From assembly GCA_910587295.1 (NCBI GenBank), contig CAJULP010000005.1, positions 20,984-84,983 of the forward strand: DNA of 64,000 nt, in the 5' to 3' direction. Shown here one piece after another: positions 9,475 through 18,077 of this stretch. This DNA is from an uncultured Lachnospiraceae bacterium (lineage in GTDB: Bacteria > Bacillota > Clostridia > Lachnospirales > Lachnospiraceae). Below the pieces are notes generated by a model. The model was not told the origin of the DNA. It saw nothing but the letters and a program-made list of their open reading frames with translations, and did not search any database. The translations under genes and the position numbers were made by a program. Each line of letters opens with the position of its first letter. The first letter of the stretch is position 1.

Positions 9475-9505
9475 ATAGCGGACTGCATAAAATGCCGTCC
9501 GCTAT
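9475..9505 (-). terminator. Terminator of the FtsX-type ABC operon
   Basis: Read on the minus strand, ATAGCGGAC (9505-9497) pairs with GTCCGCTAT (9483-9475), and an inner GCAT/ATGC extends the stem. It lies 36 bases after the permease stop at 9542. The T run is poor, so rho-independent termination is likely but not certain. Confidence 0.6.
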
Positions 9506-9541
9506 CCTTTATTTCATACTAATCCCCATGCACATCGCAAT

Positions 9542-11944
9542 TTATCTCCCGGAAATCGTATCCACCACAGACATCTCCCGGATCCTTTTCGCCGGACCGT
9601 ATACGGCAAACACCAAAGAACATCCCATTACCAGCAAAATCGTGCATAACGGAACCACCGGAAAACGCCAGACAGTTCCCCATCTGAATGTGACAAGCTT
9701 GTCAAAACAAAACCAGTTTAAGGGCAGCCCTGCCGCACAACCCGCCAGCATACCAAAGATTCCGTAAGCCACCGCTTCCGCCGCTACCATTTTCAGCATC
9801 TGGGTACTGTCCATACCAACCGCACGCATTGCCCCGTACTGGCGCACCCTGGCTGATGTGCTCATAGCAACGCTGTTCATGATATGGAACGTGCAGATCA
9901 GCGCAATCACCCCCAAAAAACCATATACAAATAATTGAAATGACCAGATAGCCCCCCTTACCTCCGCATTGCCAAGGCGCCTGTCGGAAAATGACATATT
10001 TTCTTCCCCCAAAACGCTTTCTCCCAGAGAACGGATCTGACGCACCACATCATCACCGGCATTTCTTTCCAGTTGTACATCAATGACCGTATAGGCGTCT
10101 TCTCCTGTCAGCTTTTTAAATGTATCTTCCGAGCAGATCAGAATTTCCTCCCCATCCCCTGTGTCAAAAGGGCATTTACTTAAAACCCCTGAGATCCTAT
10201 GCTCCTTCTCTTCTTCTCCTATGCCCAGACATACCTCCTCACCTGCTTCTAAGGAATCTTTCCCATGATAGACTGCTAGGATGCCATCCCCTTTTGCCGC
10301 TTCTTGCAAATGATCCTTCTTCTTCTTTCCAAACAGGCTGGTTCCCTTTCCTACAAAGACCAAGTTTTTTTCTGCCCAGGCAAACTGAGTGTCATCGTAA
10401 GAAACCAGGCACGCCTGTCTTGTACCCTCTTTCGTTTGAAGCGGCACATGATAAGCAAAACTTCTCCCATACACCCGCTCCACCCCGTCCAGCCCTGCAA
10501 TTTCCCCAACCAAATTCTTATCAATCCCACAGGTATTGCCGGCGCTTACCACAGAAACATCAGGAACGGAAGGATCCAGCGGCTTTACCGCATGTTTCAT
10601 AAAATCAATTGCAACGGAAAAGACAAGAAAGAGAATAATGCTAAAAGCAAACGAACAGCTTATCAGCAGAAAATTCTTCCGGCTCCCTAAAGCATGATGA
10701 ATGCCCAGTGCCGTTTCTACCCTGCAAAACCGCGTATTTGCCGCCTTTTTCACTTGTGACTTTATAGATGCGTTACCTGACACCGCTGTCAAAGGCGAAA
10801 CCATGGCAGCTTTTTTTGCCGGGCTTTTGGCCGCCAGCAGGACCGTTATGACACCGATCAGGCTCCCCGCCAACATCCCAATCAGGCTGATTCCAAAATA
10901 CGGCATACCGCTAAAGTACATGGGACTTAAAAACCGCAGCAAAGCACAAAGCACCCATACCACCACCATTCCCAGCAATGTTCCAACGGACACGGCTGTT
11001 TTACACCAGCATAGCGCTTCCCTTCTGACAAACTGCACTATCTGTTCCTTTGACGCCCCCAGGCAGCGGAGCATCCCGAAAAACTCCGTGCGCTGGGCAA
11101 TATTACTGTTTAAGCTTCCGGTGATCATTAAAATCCCGGCAACAGAGACCAAAACCGCCAGCAGCAGGGCCACAACATAAATAGCCATCATGCTAAGATC
11201 CCTGCTTTGCCCAATGGTAGCAAGCAGCAGTTCATTTCTGCCCACTCTCTCATCCGGAATCTGGAGTTGACTCTGAATCTCGCTGATTTCCTTTTGGATA
11301 TTGCACCAGGGAGAAAACTCTACATAAAGATAAGAATCATAATTGCCCTCCGCCCCATCTAGCGAAAGCTTCCTGAAATCCTCCGTAGAAAGCGCAAGCC
11401 CAAAAACATCTGCCTTTGCCAGCATAGGAAACTGGCCAAAGATCCCGGCAATATGGTATTCTCTTTGTGATCCATCCGGCAAAAATAATGTGATCTCATC
11501 CCCCAGCTTCAGCGAAAGCCTTTGCTTCATGTTCTCATCTATGATAACGCCGCCTTCCTCTTGGGGGAAACTGCCCTCGATCAGCTTGGCTGTGGGAAAA
11601 ATATCCAATGCGCTTTCATCAAACCCGATTATAACACAATCATTGCCTTCCACCTGATAATGCATGTTAAGCCTGTAATTTAACGTGTCATACCGAGTGC
11701 TGGCCGCCACTTTGGGCCTTTGGGCAATCAACGCCGCCTCATCGTCATCCATAAAGCCAAACCCTGCGTGCCATTCCCCGTAATTGATCTTTGCCTGGGC
11801 GTTCTGGCTGCGGATCTCCATATCCGCCATGCCAAAAATCGCCGTCACCAGAAAAACGCTTAACGCAATGCACAGCCGGGTCATACGGCTTTGCCGCCTG
11901 TGGAGCTTTTGAGAGATTGGGATCAGGTCAAGATAACTTTTCAT
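9542..11944 (-). CDS. FtsX/MacB-type ABC transporter permease
   Basis: An 800-residue membrane protein with one N-terminal helix (about 22-40), a large extracytoplasmic MacB-type domain, a three-helix FtsX block beginning near 250 (MAIYVVALLLAVLVSVAGI), a second extracellular region, and a final FtsX block containing GAMRAVGMDSTQMLKMV. This is the plan of Vex- or BceB-like permeases that move peptides or lipids, or act in antimicrobial-peptide sensing. The start overlaps the end of the ATPase gene by 17 bases, so the two are translationally coupled. With the kinase and regulator next door, a cell-envelope stress or peptide-response role is likely but inferred. Confidence 0.85.
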   Translation of the reverse strand: MKSYLDLIPISQKLHRRQSRMTRLCIALSVFLVTAIFGMADMEIRSQNAQAKINYGEWHAGFGFMDDDEAALIAQRPKVAASTRYDTLNYRLNMHYQVEGNDCVIIGFDESALDIFPTAKLIEGSFPQEEGGVIIDENMKQRLSLKLGDEITLFLPDGSQREYHIAGIFGQFPMLAKADVFGLALSTEDFRKLSLDGAEGNYDSYLYVEFSPWCNIQKEISEIQSQLQIPDERVGRNELLLATIGQSRDLSMMAIYVVALLLAVLVSVAGILMITGSLNSNIAQRTEFFGMLRCLGASKEQIVQFVRREALCWCKTAVSVGTLLGMVVVWVLCALLRFLSPMYFSGMPYFGISLIGMLAGSLIGVITVLLAAKSPAKKAAMVSPLTAVSGNASIKSQVKKAANTRFCRVETALGIHHALGSRKNFLLISCSFAFSIILFLVFSVAIDFMKHAVKPLDPSVPDVSVVSAGNTCGIDKNLVGEIAGLDGVERVYGRSFAYHVPLQTKEGTRQACLVSYDDTQFAWAEKNLVFVGKGTSLFGKKKKDHLQEAAKGDGILAVYHGKDSLEAGEEVCLGIGEEEKEHRISGVLSKCPFDTGDGEEILICSEDTFKKLTGEDAYTVIDVQLERNAGDDVVRQIRSLGESVLGEENMSFSDRRLGNAEVRGAIWSFQLFVYGFLGVIALICTFHIMNSVAMSTSARVRQYGAMRAVGMDSTQMLKMVAAEAVAYGIFGMLAGCAAGLPLNWFCFDKLVTFRWGTVWRFPVVPLCTILLVMGCSLVFAVYGPAKRIREMSVVDTISGR

Positions 11945-12623
11945 GTGCCATACCTCCCATTTCCATCAAATGTCCGTCTGTCACACGAAATACCCGATCC
12001 GCATCCGATGCAAGATTGTCATTGTGCGTGATCATCAAAATCGTCTGTTGATAACTTTTTGACGCCCGGATCAGCAGATCCATCACATCCCGGCTGCTTT
12101 TTGAATCCAGGTTTCCTGTCGGCTCGTCTGCCAGGATCAACATGGGATGCATGATCAACGCCCTTCCGATCGCTACCCTCTGCTGCTGTCCGCCAGATAA
12201 CTGGCTTGGCAAGTGCTTCCTTCTGTCAAAAAGCCCCAGCAGCCCCAGCAATTCCTCAATTTTTCCCTGATCCGGCTTTTGATTATCCAGTAAAAGGGGA
12301 AACGCAATGTTCTGTTCCACATTCAACTCTTCGATCAGGTGAAACGCCTGAAAAATAAAACCAATATTCCTTCTCCTGAAAACCGTGCGCTTTTTTTCAT
12401 CCAGCGAAAACAAATCCTCCCCGTCCAGGAGCACCTTTCCTTCCGTAGGCGTATCCAAACCGCCGACACAATGCAGCAGCGTGCTTTTCCCTGATCCGGA
12501 TTCCCCCACAACTGCGGCAAACTCACCTTTTTCCATGGAAAAGCTTACCCCCGAAAGGGCTGTTACCCGACTTTCACCCTGACCGTAAATCTTACTTAAA
12601 TTCTGTACCTTCAATATTTCCAT
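11928..12623 (-). CDS. ABC transporter ATPase (MacB/LolD type)
   Basis: A 231-residue nucleotide-binding protein. Walker A GESGSGKST is at 40-48, the signature LSGGQQQR near 140, and Walker B LILADEPTGNLD shortly after. The last sequence is typical of the MacB/LolD/BceA group that partners FtsX-type permeases. The ATG at 12623 follows GGAGGTG at 9 bases; the GTG-type start 12 bases upstream lacks a site. The gene is first in the operon with the permease. Its promoter region (12640-12768) carries the repeat array described separately. Confidence 0.9.
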   Translation of the reverse strand: MEILKVQNLSKIYGQGESRVTALSGVSFSMEKGEFAAVVGESGSGKSTLLHCVGGLDTPTEGKVLLDGEDLFSLDEKKRTVFRRRNIGFIFQAFHLIEELNVEQNIAFPLLLDNQKPDQGKIEELLGLLGLFDRRKHLPSQLSGGQQQRVAIGRALIMHPMLILADEPTGNLDSKSSRDVMDLLIRASKSYQQTILMITHNDNLASDADRVFRVTDGHLMEMGGMAHEKLS

Positions 12624-12691
12624 ACCTTCTGGCACCTCCCACTATCTGTTTTCTCTATGAGCAGTAACTCCTTACTCCCTAGAGTACCATC

Positions 12692-12745
12692 AGTATAAAA
12701 TAAACAGCTTACAATCAGGTGAATCACAGCTTACAGTTCTGTAAG
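12692..12745 (-). promoter_or_regulatory. Promoter and probable response-regulator sites of the ABC operon
   Basis: On the minus strand a good -10 (TATACT, 12697-12692) has no recognisable -35 at 17 bases. In its place are two copies of TGTAAGCTG (12735-12727 and 12713-12705), exactly 22 bases apart and so on the same face of the helix. The upstream copy is also part of a palindrome, CTTACAGTTCTGTAAG (12730-12745). A promoter with no -35 next to two-turn direct repeats is the usual picture for an OmpR-family activator, and such a regulator is encoded at 14021-14737. Confidence 0.6.
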
Positions 12746-12768
12746 ATATACGTCTTACCTTATCCGGC

Positions 12769-14001
12769 TTATCGGCTCGGCAGCATAAGCGTAAATGTGG
12801 TTCCTTCCCCTAATGAGCTTTGTACGGACAACGTTCCACCCTGACCCTCAGCAATGGACTTTGCCAGCGGAAGTCCTAGCCCTATCCCCTGCCTGACGCC
12901 ATTTTCTTTGGAAGCCCGGTAAAACCGTTTAAAGATATGGTAAATATCCTTCTCCGCAATTCCCTTCCCGTTGTCCTTTACCGATATTCTTACCCTTTCC
13001 GGAAACTGCTCCCAGGAGACGAAAACCTGTCCGCCCCTGTCCGTATAGTCCAATGCGTTTTTCACCAGATTCCCGATCGCTTCCCCGGTCCATTGCAGGT
13101 CACAGTCCACCGACAGTTCATCGCTGCCGGCAAGCAGGATCACCTTACCTTCCTCTGCCGCCCTTACCTGCAGCTCCGAAACCGCCCGCAGAACCACATC
13201 CCTTAAAAGCCATTTTTGCTTTTCAAATAAAACTGCCCCGGCATCCAGCCTTGTCACTTTAAGAAGTGTCTGGATCAATTCTTCCATTCTGGCAAGCGAC
13301 GCGGAACTTTTCTTAGTAAAAGCAAGTACTGCCTCCGTATCCGCCCCGGCCTCCGACTCTATGATCTCATTATACATGATAAGGGCAGAAAGCGGCGTTT
13401 TCAGCTGGTGGGAAATATCAGAAATAGTGTCTTTTAAAAAATCCTTCGCCTTGACCGCCTCTTCATTCCCGGCGGAAAGTGCATTGGCAAGCCCGTCAAC
13501 CTTTCCCAAAAACCTGCATAATCCCCCTTCCTCCATCCGCGGCAGATGCTCTTTAAAATCTCCGTCCATAAACCGGTCCACAAGACGGATTGCCTTTTCA
13601 TAAACCCGCTCCCTTGATTCAAAAAAGGAAGCTGTCAAAAATAAAAGCCCGGCCCACAAACATAAAAAAAGCCCGGCAAGCCAAAGCCCCGTTCCCTTCT
13701 GTACACCCCAAATATCCGGCAGAAACAAAAGCCCCGTTTCCTCCTTTATTCCCATACGGGTAAGGAGCGCCGTTCCTTCCTTTGTGATTTCCCTTTCCGC
13801 AAAAGCTCTTGTGATCACTGACTCATCCACTCCCTGCCCGATCAGGGAAGAAGCAACACATTTGTCATGATTTAAGAAAGCGGCTTTCATCCGCCGTCCG
13901 TTTGCCGCCCATATCGCCACGGCAAAAACAGACGCCATTAAAAGTATTGCCGCCATATAGTAAAAATATCTTTTCTGTTCCTTATCCGCTAAAAATCTCA
14001 T
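12769..14001 (-). CDS. Sensor histidine kinase of the FtsX-ABC locus
   Basis: A 410-residue membrane kinase. Helix one is at about 15-33 and helix two at about 104-127, enclosing a short 70-residue outer loop. The dimerisation box SDISHQLKTPLSAL places the phospho-histidine at 198. The ATPase end has an N box (NLVKNALDY), G1 (DNGKGI), an F box and G2 (GIGLGLPLAKSIAEG). I choose ATG 14001, which has AAGGGAG at 9 bases; upstream in-frame starts lie inside the regulator gene. The regulator stop (14021) is 20 bases upstream, so the two are cotranscribed. The short sensor loop suggests a signal perceived within the membrane or through the transporter, as in Bce- or Vnc-like systems (inference). 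Confidence 0.9.
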   Translation of the reverse strand: MRFLADKEQKRYFYYMAAILLMASVFAVAIWAANGRRMKAAFLNHDKCVASSLIGQGVDESVITRAFAEREITKEGTALLTRMGIKEETGLLFLPDIWGVQKGTGLWLAGLFLCLWAGLLFLTASFFESRERVYEKAIRLVDRFMDGDFKEHLPRMEEGGLCRFLGKVDGLANALSAGNEEAVKAKDFLKDTISDISHQLKTPLSALIMYNEIIESEAGADTEAVLAFTKKSSASLARMEELIQTLLKVTRLDAGAVLFEKQKWLLRDVVLRAVSELQVRAAEEGKVILLAGSDELSVDCDLQWTGEAIGNLVKNALDYTDRGGQVFVSWEQFPERVRISVKDNGKGIAEKDIYHIFKRFYRASKENGVRQGIGLGLPLAKSIAEGQGGTLSVQSSLGEGTTFTLMLPSR

Positions 14002-14020
14002 TATGCCCATTCTCCCTTGC

Positions 14021-14737
14021 TCATATCTCTTTCCAGCAATACCCAAACCCTCTGGCCGTGATCAAGTGTTCCGGCTTGGACGGGTCTTTTTCCACCTTTT
14101 CCCTAAGCCGCCGGATATAGACGGAAAGGGTATTGTCATCCACAAAATTTCCGGCATGGTCCCACAACTCCTCAAATATGATCTCCCTCGTGACTACCCT
14201 GCCGCAGGAACGCACCAAAAGACTAAGGAGCCTGTACTCTGCCTGCGTCAGTTCCAGCTTTTCCCCACGCAAAAATACCCTGCTGCCCGCAAAGTCAATC
14301 CGAATATCTCCGCACACAAGACTGTCTGTTTCCTTTAGCGTCTCTCTGGCCTGCTTCATACCTGCCCTGCGCAAAAGCGCGCGAATCCGGGAAAGCAGTT
14401 CTCCCAGCTTAAACGGCTTTCCAATATAATCATCGCCTCCGCTGTCCAGCCCCCGGATCACGTTCATCTCTTCATCAGAAGCCGTGAGAAAAATGATCGG
14501 CACCTGATCTCCCTGGGCTCTAACCGCTTCACATACCTGAAAGCCCGTGCCGTCAGGCAGTGTCACGTCCAACAGCAAAAGGTCATACTGCCTGTGTGCC
14601 AAAGATTCCTTTGCTTCCCGGACACACCCTGCTGTTTCCACCTCATAACCACTTTTCTTAAGAGAATAACATAAGCCATCCACAAGGCCTTCATCATCTT
14701 CCAGCAATAAGATTCTGTTCTTTTGATCTATTTCCAT
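14021..14737 (-). CDS. OmpR-family response regulator of the FtsX-ABC locus
   Basis: A 238-residue two-domain regulator. The receiver has the acidic pair near the start (LLEDDE), the phospho-acceptor D57 in LLLLDVTLP, the conserved T in FLTAS and K in GKPF. The C-terminal winged helix ends with VYIRRLREKVE and the typical TARGFGYCW. It is the likely activator of the ABC operon at 12623, where the two-turn repeats are found. Transcribed with the kinase that follows it and divergent from the epimerase gene. Confidence 0.92.
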   Translation of the reverse strand: MEIDQKNRILLLEDDEGLVDGLCYSLKKSGYEVETAGCVREAKESLAHRQYDLLLLDVTLPDGTGFQVCEAVRAQGDQVPIIFLTASDEEMNVIRGLDSGGDDYIGKPFKLGELLSRIRALLRRAGMKQARETLKETDSLVCGDIRIDFAGSRVFLRGEKLELTQAEYRLLSLLVRSCGRVVTREIIFEELWDHAGNFVDDNTLSVYIRRLREKVEKDPSKPEHLITARGFGYCWKEI

Positions 14738-14834
14738 TTTGTTTTCCTGCTTTTACCTTCTGATTTCTTCTTTAAACTTAACATGTAAGTAACAGGCATT
14801 CAAGAAGAAAATAAAGATAATTATCACGATGGTC

Positions 14835-14863
14835 TTGTAGGAAAGAACATCTTATTGTAAACT
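14835..14863 (+). promoter_or_regulatory. Possible promoter of the epimerase gene
   Basis: TTGTAG and TAAACT are separated by 17 bases, ending 67 bases before the ATG at 14931. Moderate match only. The interval 14738-14930 also has to contain the divergent promoter of the response regulator. Confidence 0.4.
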
Positions 14864-14930
14864 TGAATTATATGATGCTTCCGCTTTGTCATCATAACAA
14901 GTTGTGAGAAGCACAAAAAGGAGGGTTACT

Positions 14931-15809
14931 ATGGCGGTATATGAACTAAAAAATGAAACAATTGCAGTACAGATCAATTCCTGCGGGGCGGAACTGCGTT
15001 CCCTGAAGAAATTAGATACAAATGTAGAATACATGTGGCAGGCTGACCCCAAATACTGGGGAAGGACTTCACCGATTCTGTTCCCTTTTGTGGGGGGGCT
15101 TAAAAACGGAACATACCGGATTGGCGAAAAAACCTACCCTATGACCAAGCACGGTTTTTGCAGAGACAGGGAATTTGAAGTTATTTCCCAAGCAGAACAG
15201 GAAATCTGGTTCCAGTTGAAACCCACGGAAGATACCTTGAAGATCTACCCTTATGAATTTGTCTTAAAGCAGGGGTATCGGCTCCTTCCCGACGGAGTCA
15301 AAGTATTATGGCAGGTAGAAAATCCCGGAAGCGAGGAACTCTATTTCTCCATTGGCGGTCATCCGGCATTCAACTGCCCCCTTGATCCCGAAAAGAAACA
15401 GACAGACTATAAGATTTATTTTGGCAGACTTGAAGAGGTAGTAAGCACCAAGATCAGCGAAGCAGGCATGGCTACGGATGGAAGAGACCATTACCCCTTA
15501 AAGGACGGACTGCTTTCCATCACGGAAAACCTGTTTGACCACGATGCATTGGTAATTGAAAATGACCAGACAAACGTAGTTGCTTTTTGTGATGAGACCG
15601 GAAAACCTTACGTTACCGTGACGATGGACGTGCCGTTGTTTGGCATCTGGTCCCCTGACCACAAGAATGCACCCTTTATCTGTATTGAGCCCTGGTGCGG
15701 CAGATGCGACCACGAAAACTTTGACGGAGAGTTAAAAGACCGGCAATGGGGAAACACATTAGCTCCTGGTGGTGTGTGGAACAGAGAATATACGATTCAG
15801 GTGAATTAA
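14931..15809 (+). CDS. Aldose 1-epimerase family protein (LacX-like)
   Basis: A 292-residue protein of the galactose-mutarotase fold. Family marks are NSCGAELRSLKK near the N-terminus, GRTSPILFPFVGGLKNG, the HGFCRDREFEV histidine segment, GGHPAFNCPL carrying the second conserved histidine, and a C-terminal FICIEPWCGRCD with the catalytic-type glutamate. The closest named group is the LacX-like epimerases of Firmicutes, which act on hexoses or hexose phosphates; the exact sugar is unknown. ATG 14931 follows GGAGGG. It stands alone and ends before a hairpin at 15831-15864. Confidence 0.88.
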   Translation: MAVYELKNETIAVQINSCGAELRSLKKLDTNVEYMWQADPKYWGRTSPILFPFVGGLKNGTYRIGEKTYPMTKHGFCRDREFEVISQAEQEIWFQLKPTEDTLKIYPYEFVLKQGYRLLPDGVKVLWQVENPGSEELYFSIGGHPAFNCPLDPEKKQTDYKIYFGRLEEVVSTKISEAGMATDGRDHYPLKDGLLSITENLFDHDALVIENDQTNVVAFCDETGKPYVTVTMDVPLFGIWSPDHKNAPFICIEPWCGRCDHENFDGELKDRQWGNTLAPGGVWNREYTIQVN

Positions 15810-15830
15810 CCAGGTAATGCAATTTAAAGT

Positions 15831-15864
15831 TCATGCGGATATGCAAGCCAGCATATCCGCATGA
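15831..15864 (+). terminator. Hairpin after the epimerase gene
   Basis: TCATGCGGATATGC (15831-15844) and GCATATCCGCATGA (15851-15864) form a perfect 14-bp stem with a 6-base loop, 22 bases after the stop. No T run follows on the plus strand, so it may act as an mRNA end-protecting hairpin or a weak terminator. Confidence 0.55.
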
Positions 15865-15929
15865 TGGGCAAATCCTTGATCTAACGTCCTTATTCCTGAC
15901 TCCTTCAAAATACTGCCGCATCTGATCCA

Positions 15930-16412
15930 AGTTGAATAATCATCAGAACGATACACCGCCAGTCCTTCCCAGAAGTCAGATATCAGCCAAATACCACTGC
16001 TTTTCTTCTCTGTTCCATATTATCGTCGGATCTGTAGACGCATCATAAATTGGGTCACAAAAAAGCGGTGCAGGAAGGCTTACCCTGTCACCCTTTTCAT
16101 ATACTCCATAATGACAGGCTAACCGTTCATATTCATCATTTCCACCCTTTGGGCTTTACTCCAATTGATCAAATCCTCAGATTCCCATGTGATCAGACCG
16201 GTGCTTCCCTCATACTGCGCCGTATCCCAGCCTTTCCCATTAGCAATCCGCAAATCAGTGGCAATAATATGGAATTTCCGGTCAATACGGCTTCTCACAA
16301 TAAACGGATCCCGGACACCCTTTTCTCCCACATCGGATACTAAAACCGGCCCATTCCCTAAATCCTTCCAGTGCATGCCATCCCTGCTGACCGAAAAATA
16401 AATCTGCCGCTG
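15930..16412 (-). pseudogene. Fragments of GH43-like glycosidase genes
   Basis: Two unjoined pieces can be read on the minus strand. One, 16412-16119, gives IYFSVSRDGMHWKDL, then GEKGVRDPFIVRS and FHIIATDLRIANG followed by TWESEDLINWS. This is the pattern of the five-bladed propeller of family 43 enzymes. The other, about 16110-15960, gives RVSLPAPLFCDPIYDAS then DPTIIWNREEK before a stop, which looks like the opening of a second enzyme of similar type. Neither has a start or a full domain. These are remains of arabinoside/xyloside degradation genes, joined directly to the permease relic upstream. Confidence 0.65.
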
Positions 16413-16879
16413 CCTGACTTGATTTTGTAAGTGACAACGTATAGTAAGATAACGTCTGTAAGCGTGAGGATTTTGTATAGTAAAGTGTTTGTGTATAATC
16501 ATTCCATGTGGCCACTGCGGTAAATATCCCCAATGCGCTTAATACCGGCTTTGATAATGGAAATACTATTTTAAAGAAAATCCGCCAAACAGGCAGGGGA
16601 TAATATAAACCCAAAATGTATCATAAATATGCAGAGCATTAAATAAAATGAAATACGCTATCGCACCGCCATTTAAATACATACACAAAAATCCCATTGC
16701 GGCATAAAATTTTTTCCCATTAGATTATCCCTTGAAAATCCATAGGCAAACATGGGAGTGATCACTGTCTGGAAAACAGTTACAATTACCGTTCTCAAAA
16801 ACGTAATCCCAAATGCTTTTACTACTTCCATGTTATTCAACACGGATTCCCAGCTTTTAAAAGATATTTCCTTTGGAAA
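16413..16879 (-). pseudogene. Sugar ABC permease (LplC/YtcP type), fragmented
   Basis: Starting from PKEISFKSWESVL (16879) the minus strand reads through ITFLRTVIVTVFQTV and AYGFSRDNLMGKNF. A slip at a run of As (near 16715) moves the sense to another frame (FLCMYLNGGAIAYFILFNA, WVYIIPCLFGGFS). A deletion then joins this to FKIVFPLSKPVLSALGI and TAVATWNDYTQTLYYT, the conserved cytoplasmic loop and final helices. At least one frameshift and one deletion are present and the N-terminal helix is missing. It is the permease partner once associated with the glycosidase fragments. Confidence 0.75.
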
Positions 16880-17256
16880 CAAAAAGACATACACATCCTT
16901 CGCGATCGCATCCAAATACCAGTAGACCTGTGTCTCTCCTGCGACACCGCCTTTCTGCCTGTTTTCCTGATATACAGGCATACCTACTTCAAAGTACAAA
17001 GCATCCGTCTGATTGTTCGTCAAACCGTCTGAATATACCACCTTCTGGTCCTTTTATTACTGACTACCTGAAAAAAACCGTTCAGATACTCCATCTCTCC
17101 GAAAAATTTTCTGCGTCAAAAAAGCCGCCACGGAACTATTATAGACTGCATTCATAAAAAGATTTTCTATATCTTCTATGTATACATCCATCCTTTCCTC
17201 TGCCTGCTGAAAAATCACCATTAGTATGGAGATATTCATTGCCTTTATGTAAAATC
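16880..17256 (-). pseudogene. YesM-like sensor kinase, N-terminal fragment
   Basis: The minus strand reads MVIFQQAEERMDVYIEDIE then LFMNAVYNSSVAAFL, typical of the extracytoplasmic sensor part of YesM-like kinases. After a stop at 17057 it continues in YSDGLTNNQTDALYFEV and QVYWYLDAIAKDVYVF, then runs directly into the permease relic. No kinase core remains. The assignment rests on resemblance to sensor segments of such kinases and on the neighbouring transporter and glycosidase relics. Confidence 0.45.
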
Positions 17257-17273
17257 TTATGCCCCCAAAAACC

Positions 17274-17302
17274 TTGACATATGGAAGAAAGCCGGATACA
17301 AT
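17274..17302 (+). promoter_or_regulatory. Strong sigma-A promoter of the toxin-antitoxin pair
   Basis: Consensus TTGACA at 17274-17279, a 17-base spacer and TACAAT at 17297-17302, 72 bases before the antitoxin ATG. One of the best promoter matches in the window. Confidence 0.8.
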
Positions 17303-17313
17303 AATCTCAGAAA

Positions 17314-17341
17314 CCAAGAAACAAAGAATATTGTTTCTTGG
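17314..17341. promoter_or_regulatory. Palindrome in the toxin-antitoxin leader (probable operator)
   Basis: CCAAGAAACAA and TTGTTTCTTGG form 11-base perfect arms around AGAATA. It begins 12 bases after the -10 box, so it covers the expected transcription start. This is where an autorepressing antitoxin would bind. The same sequence would fold as an RNA hairpin in the leader. Confidence 0.65.
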
Positions 17342-17373
17342 CTGTGCATATGATAAAGGAGGAGAACATAGCA

Positions 17374-17754
17374 ATGCCAACAACGATGACGAAAGGCAGA
17401 ATTCCTATGGAAATGAAAAAATTGAGTATTTCTGCGAAGCGGCAGATTACCATTCCACAAAAATTTTTTACCATGCTGGGGTTCGATACGGAGGCGGAAT
17501 GTACCGTGCGTGGAAATGAACTGGTTATTCGTCCGTCCAGAACCAATACGGGAGGAGAGTTTGCGGAACAGATTCTGGCAGACTTGATTGCCAAGGGATA
17601 CAGTGGCAATGATCTTCTGGAGCGTTTTAAAAGGGCACAGGGGCAGGTACGCCCAGCTGTAGAAGCTATGCTTGCGGACGCAGAGCAGGTTGCATCTTCC
17701 GAAACTGGTCATATATCTTATGAAGATGTTTTTGGTACGGAGGATGAGGAATGA
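17374..17754 (+). CDS. AbrB/MazE-type antitoxin
   Basis: A 126-residue protein. Residues 17-45 (LSISAKRQITIPQKFF, then LGFDTEAE) form the swapped-hairpin AbrB DNA-binding fold; a helical C-terminal part, about 55-120, is probably the toxin-binding region. ATG 17374 has GGAGGAG at 9 bases; the earlier in-frame start at 17338 lies inside the operator palindrome and is rejected. The toxin gene overlaps its end by 4 bases. Expected to neutralise the toxin and to repress the pair through the palindrome at 17314-17341. Confidence 0.85.
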   Translation: MPTTMTKGRIPMEMKKLSISAKRQITIPQKFFTMLGFDTEAECTVRGNELVIRPSRTNTGGEFAEQILADLIAKGYSGNDLLERFKRAQGQVRPAVEAMLADAEQVASSETGHISYEDVFGTEDEE

Positions 17755-18041
17755 CAGAAGTACGTTTTCTTCCGCCTGCTGCAAAGTTCATCAAAAAACT
17801 GAAAGATAAGAAATTGAAGATGCTGTATCAGGAAGCAGTTGATAAGATAAAAAAGGATCATACAGTTGGGGAAGCCAAAACCGGAGATCTGTCAGGTGTG
17901 TATGGGTATGATATTTATTACAATAAAACAAATTATGAATTGGCATATACAGTAGAATACTTAGAGGATAAGGTAATCGTTGTGATTATGGCCGGAACTA
18001 GAGAGAATTTTTATGATCAGCTAAAACAGTACATTAGGTAA
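17751..18041 (+). CDS. RelE/ParE-superfamily toxin
   Basis: A 96-residue basic protein with the RelE/ParE order: two N-terminal helices (AAKFIKKLKDKKLKMLYQEA), then strands with GDLSGVYGYDIYYN, ELAYTVEYLEDKVIVVIM, and a short tail. Members are either mRNA interferases that cut at the ribosome or gyrase poisons; the sequence does not tell which. ATGA overlap with the antitoxin, and GGAGG inside the antitoxin 3' end, indicate coupled translation. An AbrB-type antitoxin with a RelE-fold toxin is a known mix of families. Confidence 0.85.
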   Translation: MTEVRFLPPAAKFIKKLKDKKLKMLYQEAVDKIKKDHTVGEAKTGDLSGVYGYDIYYNKTNYELAYTVEYLEDKVIVVIMAGTRENFYDQLKQYIR

Positions 18042-18077
18042 GATAAGAAGTGCACGAGCCGAAAGGAGACTCTACAA

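Noticed and set aside
16119..16614. Two overlapping minus-strand ORFs that look like small genes
   Set aside because: They are chimaeras of the permease and GH43-like fragments across a frameshift and a join, so they are described as relics.
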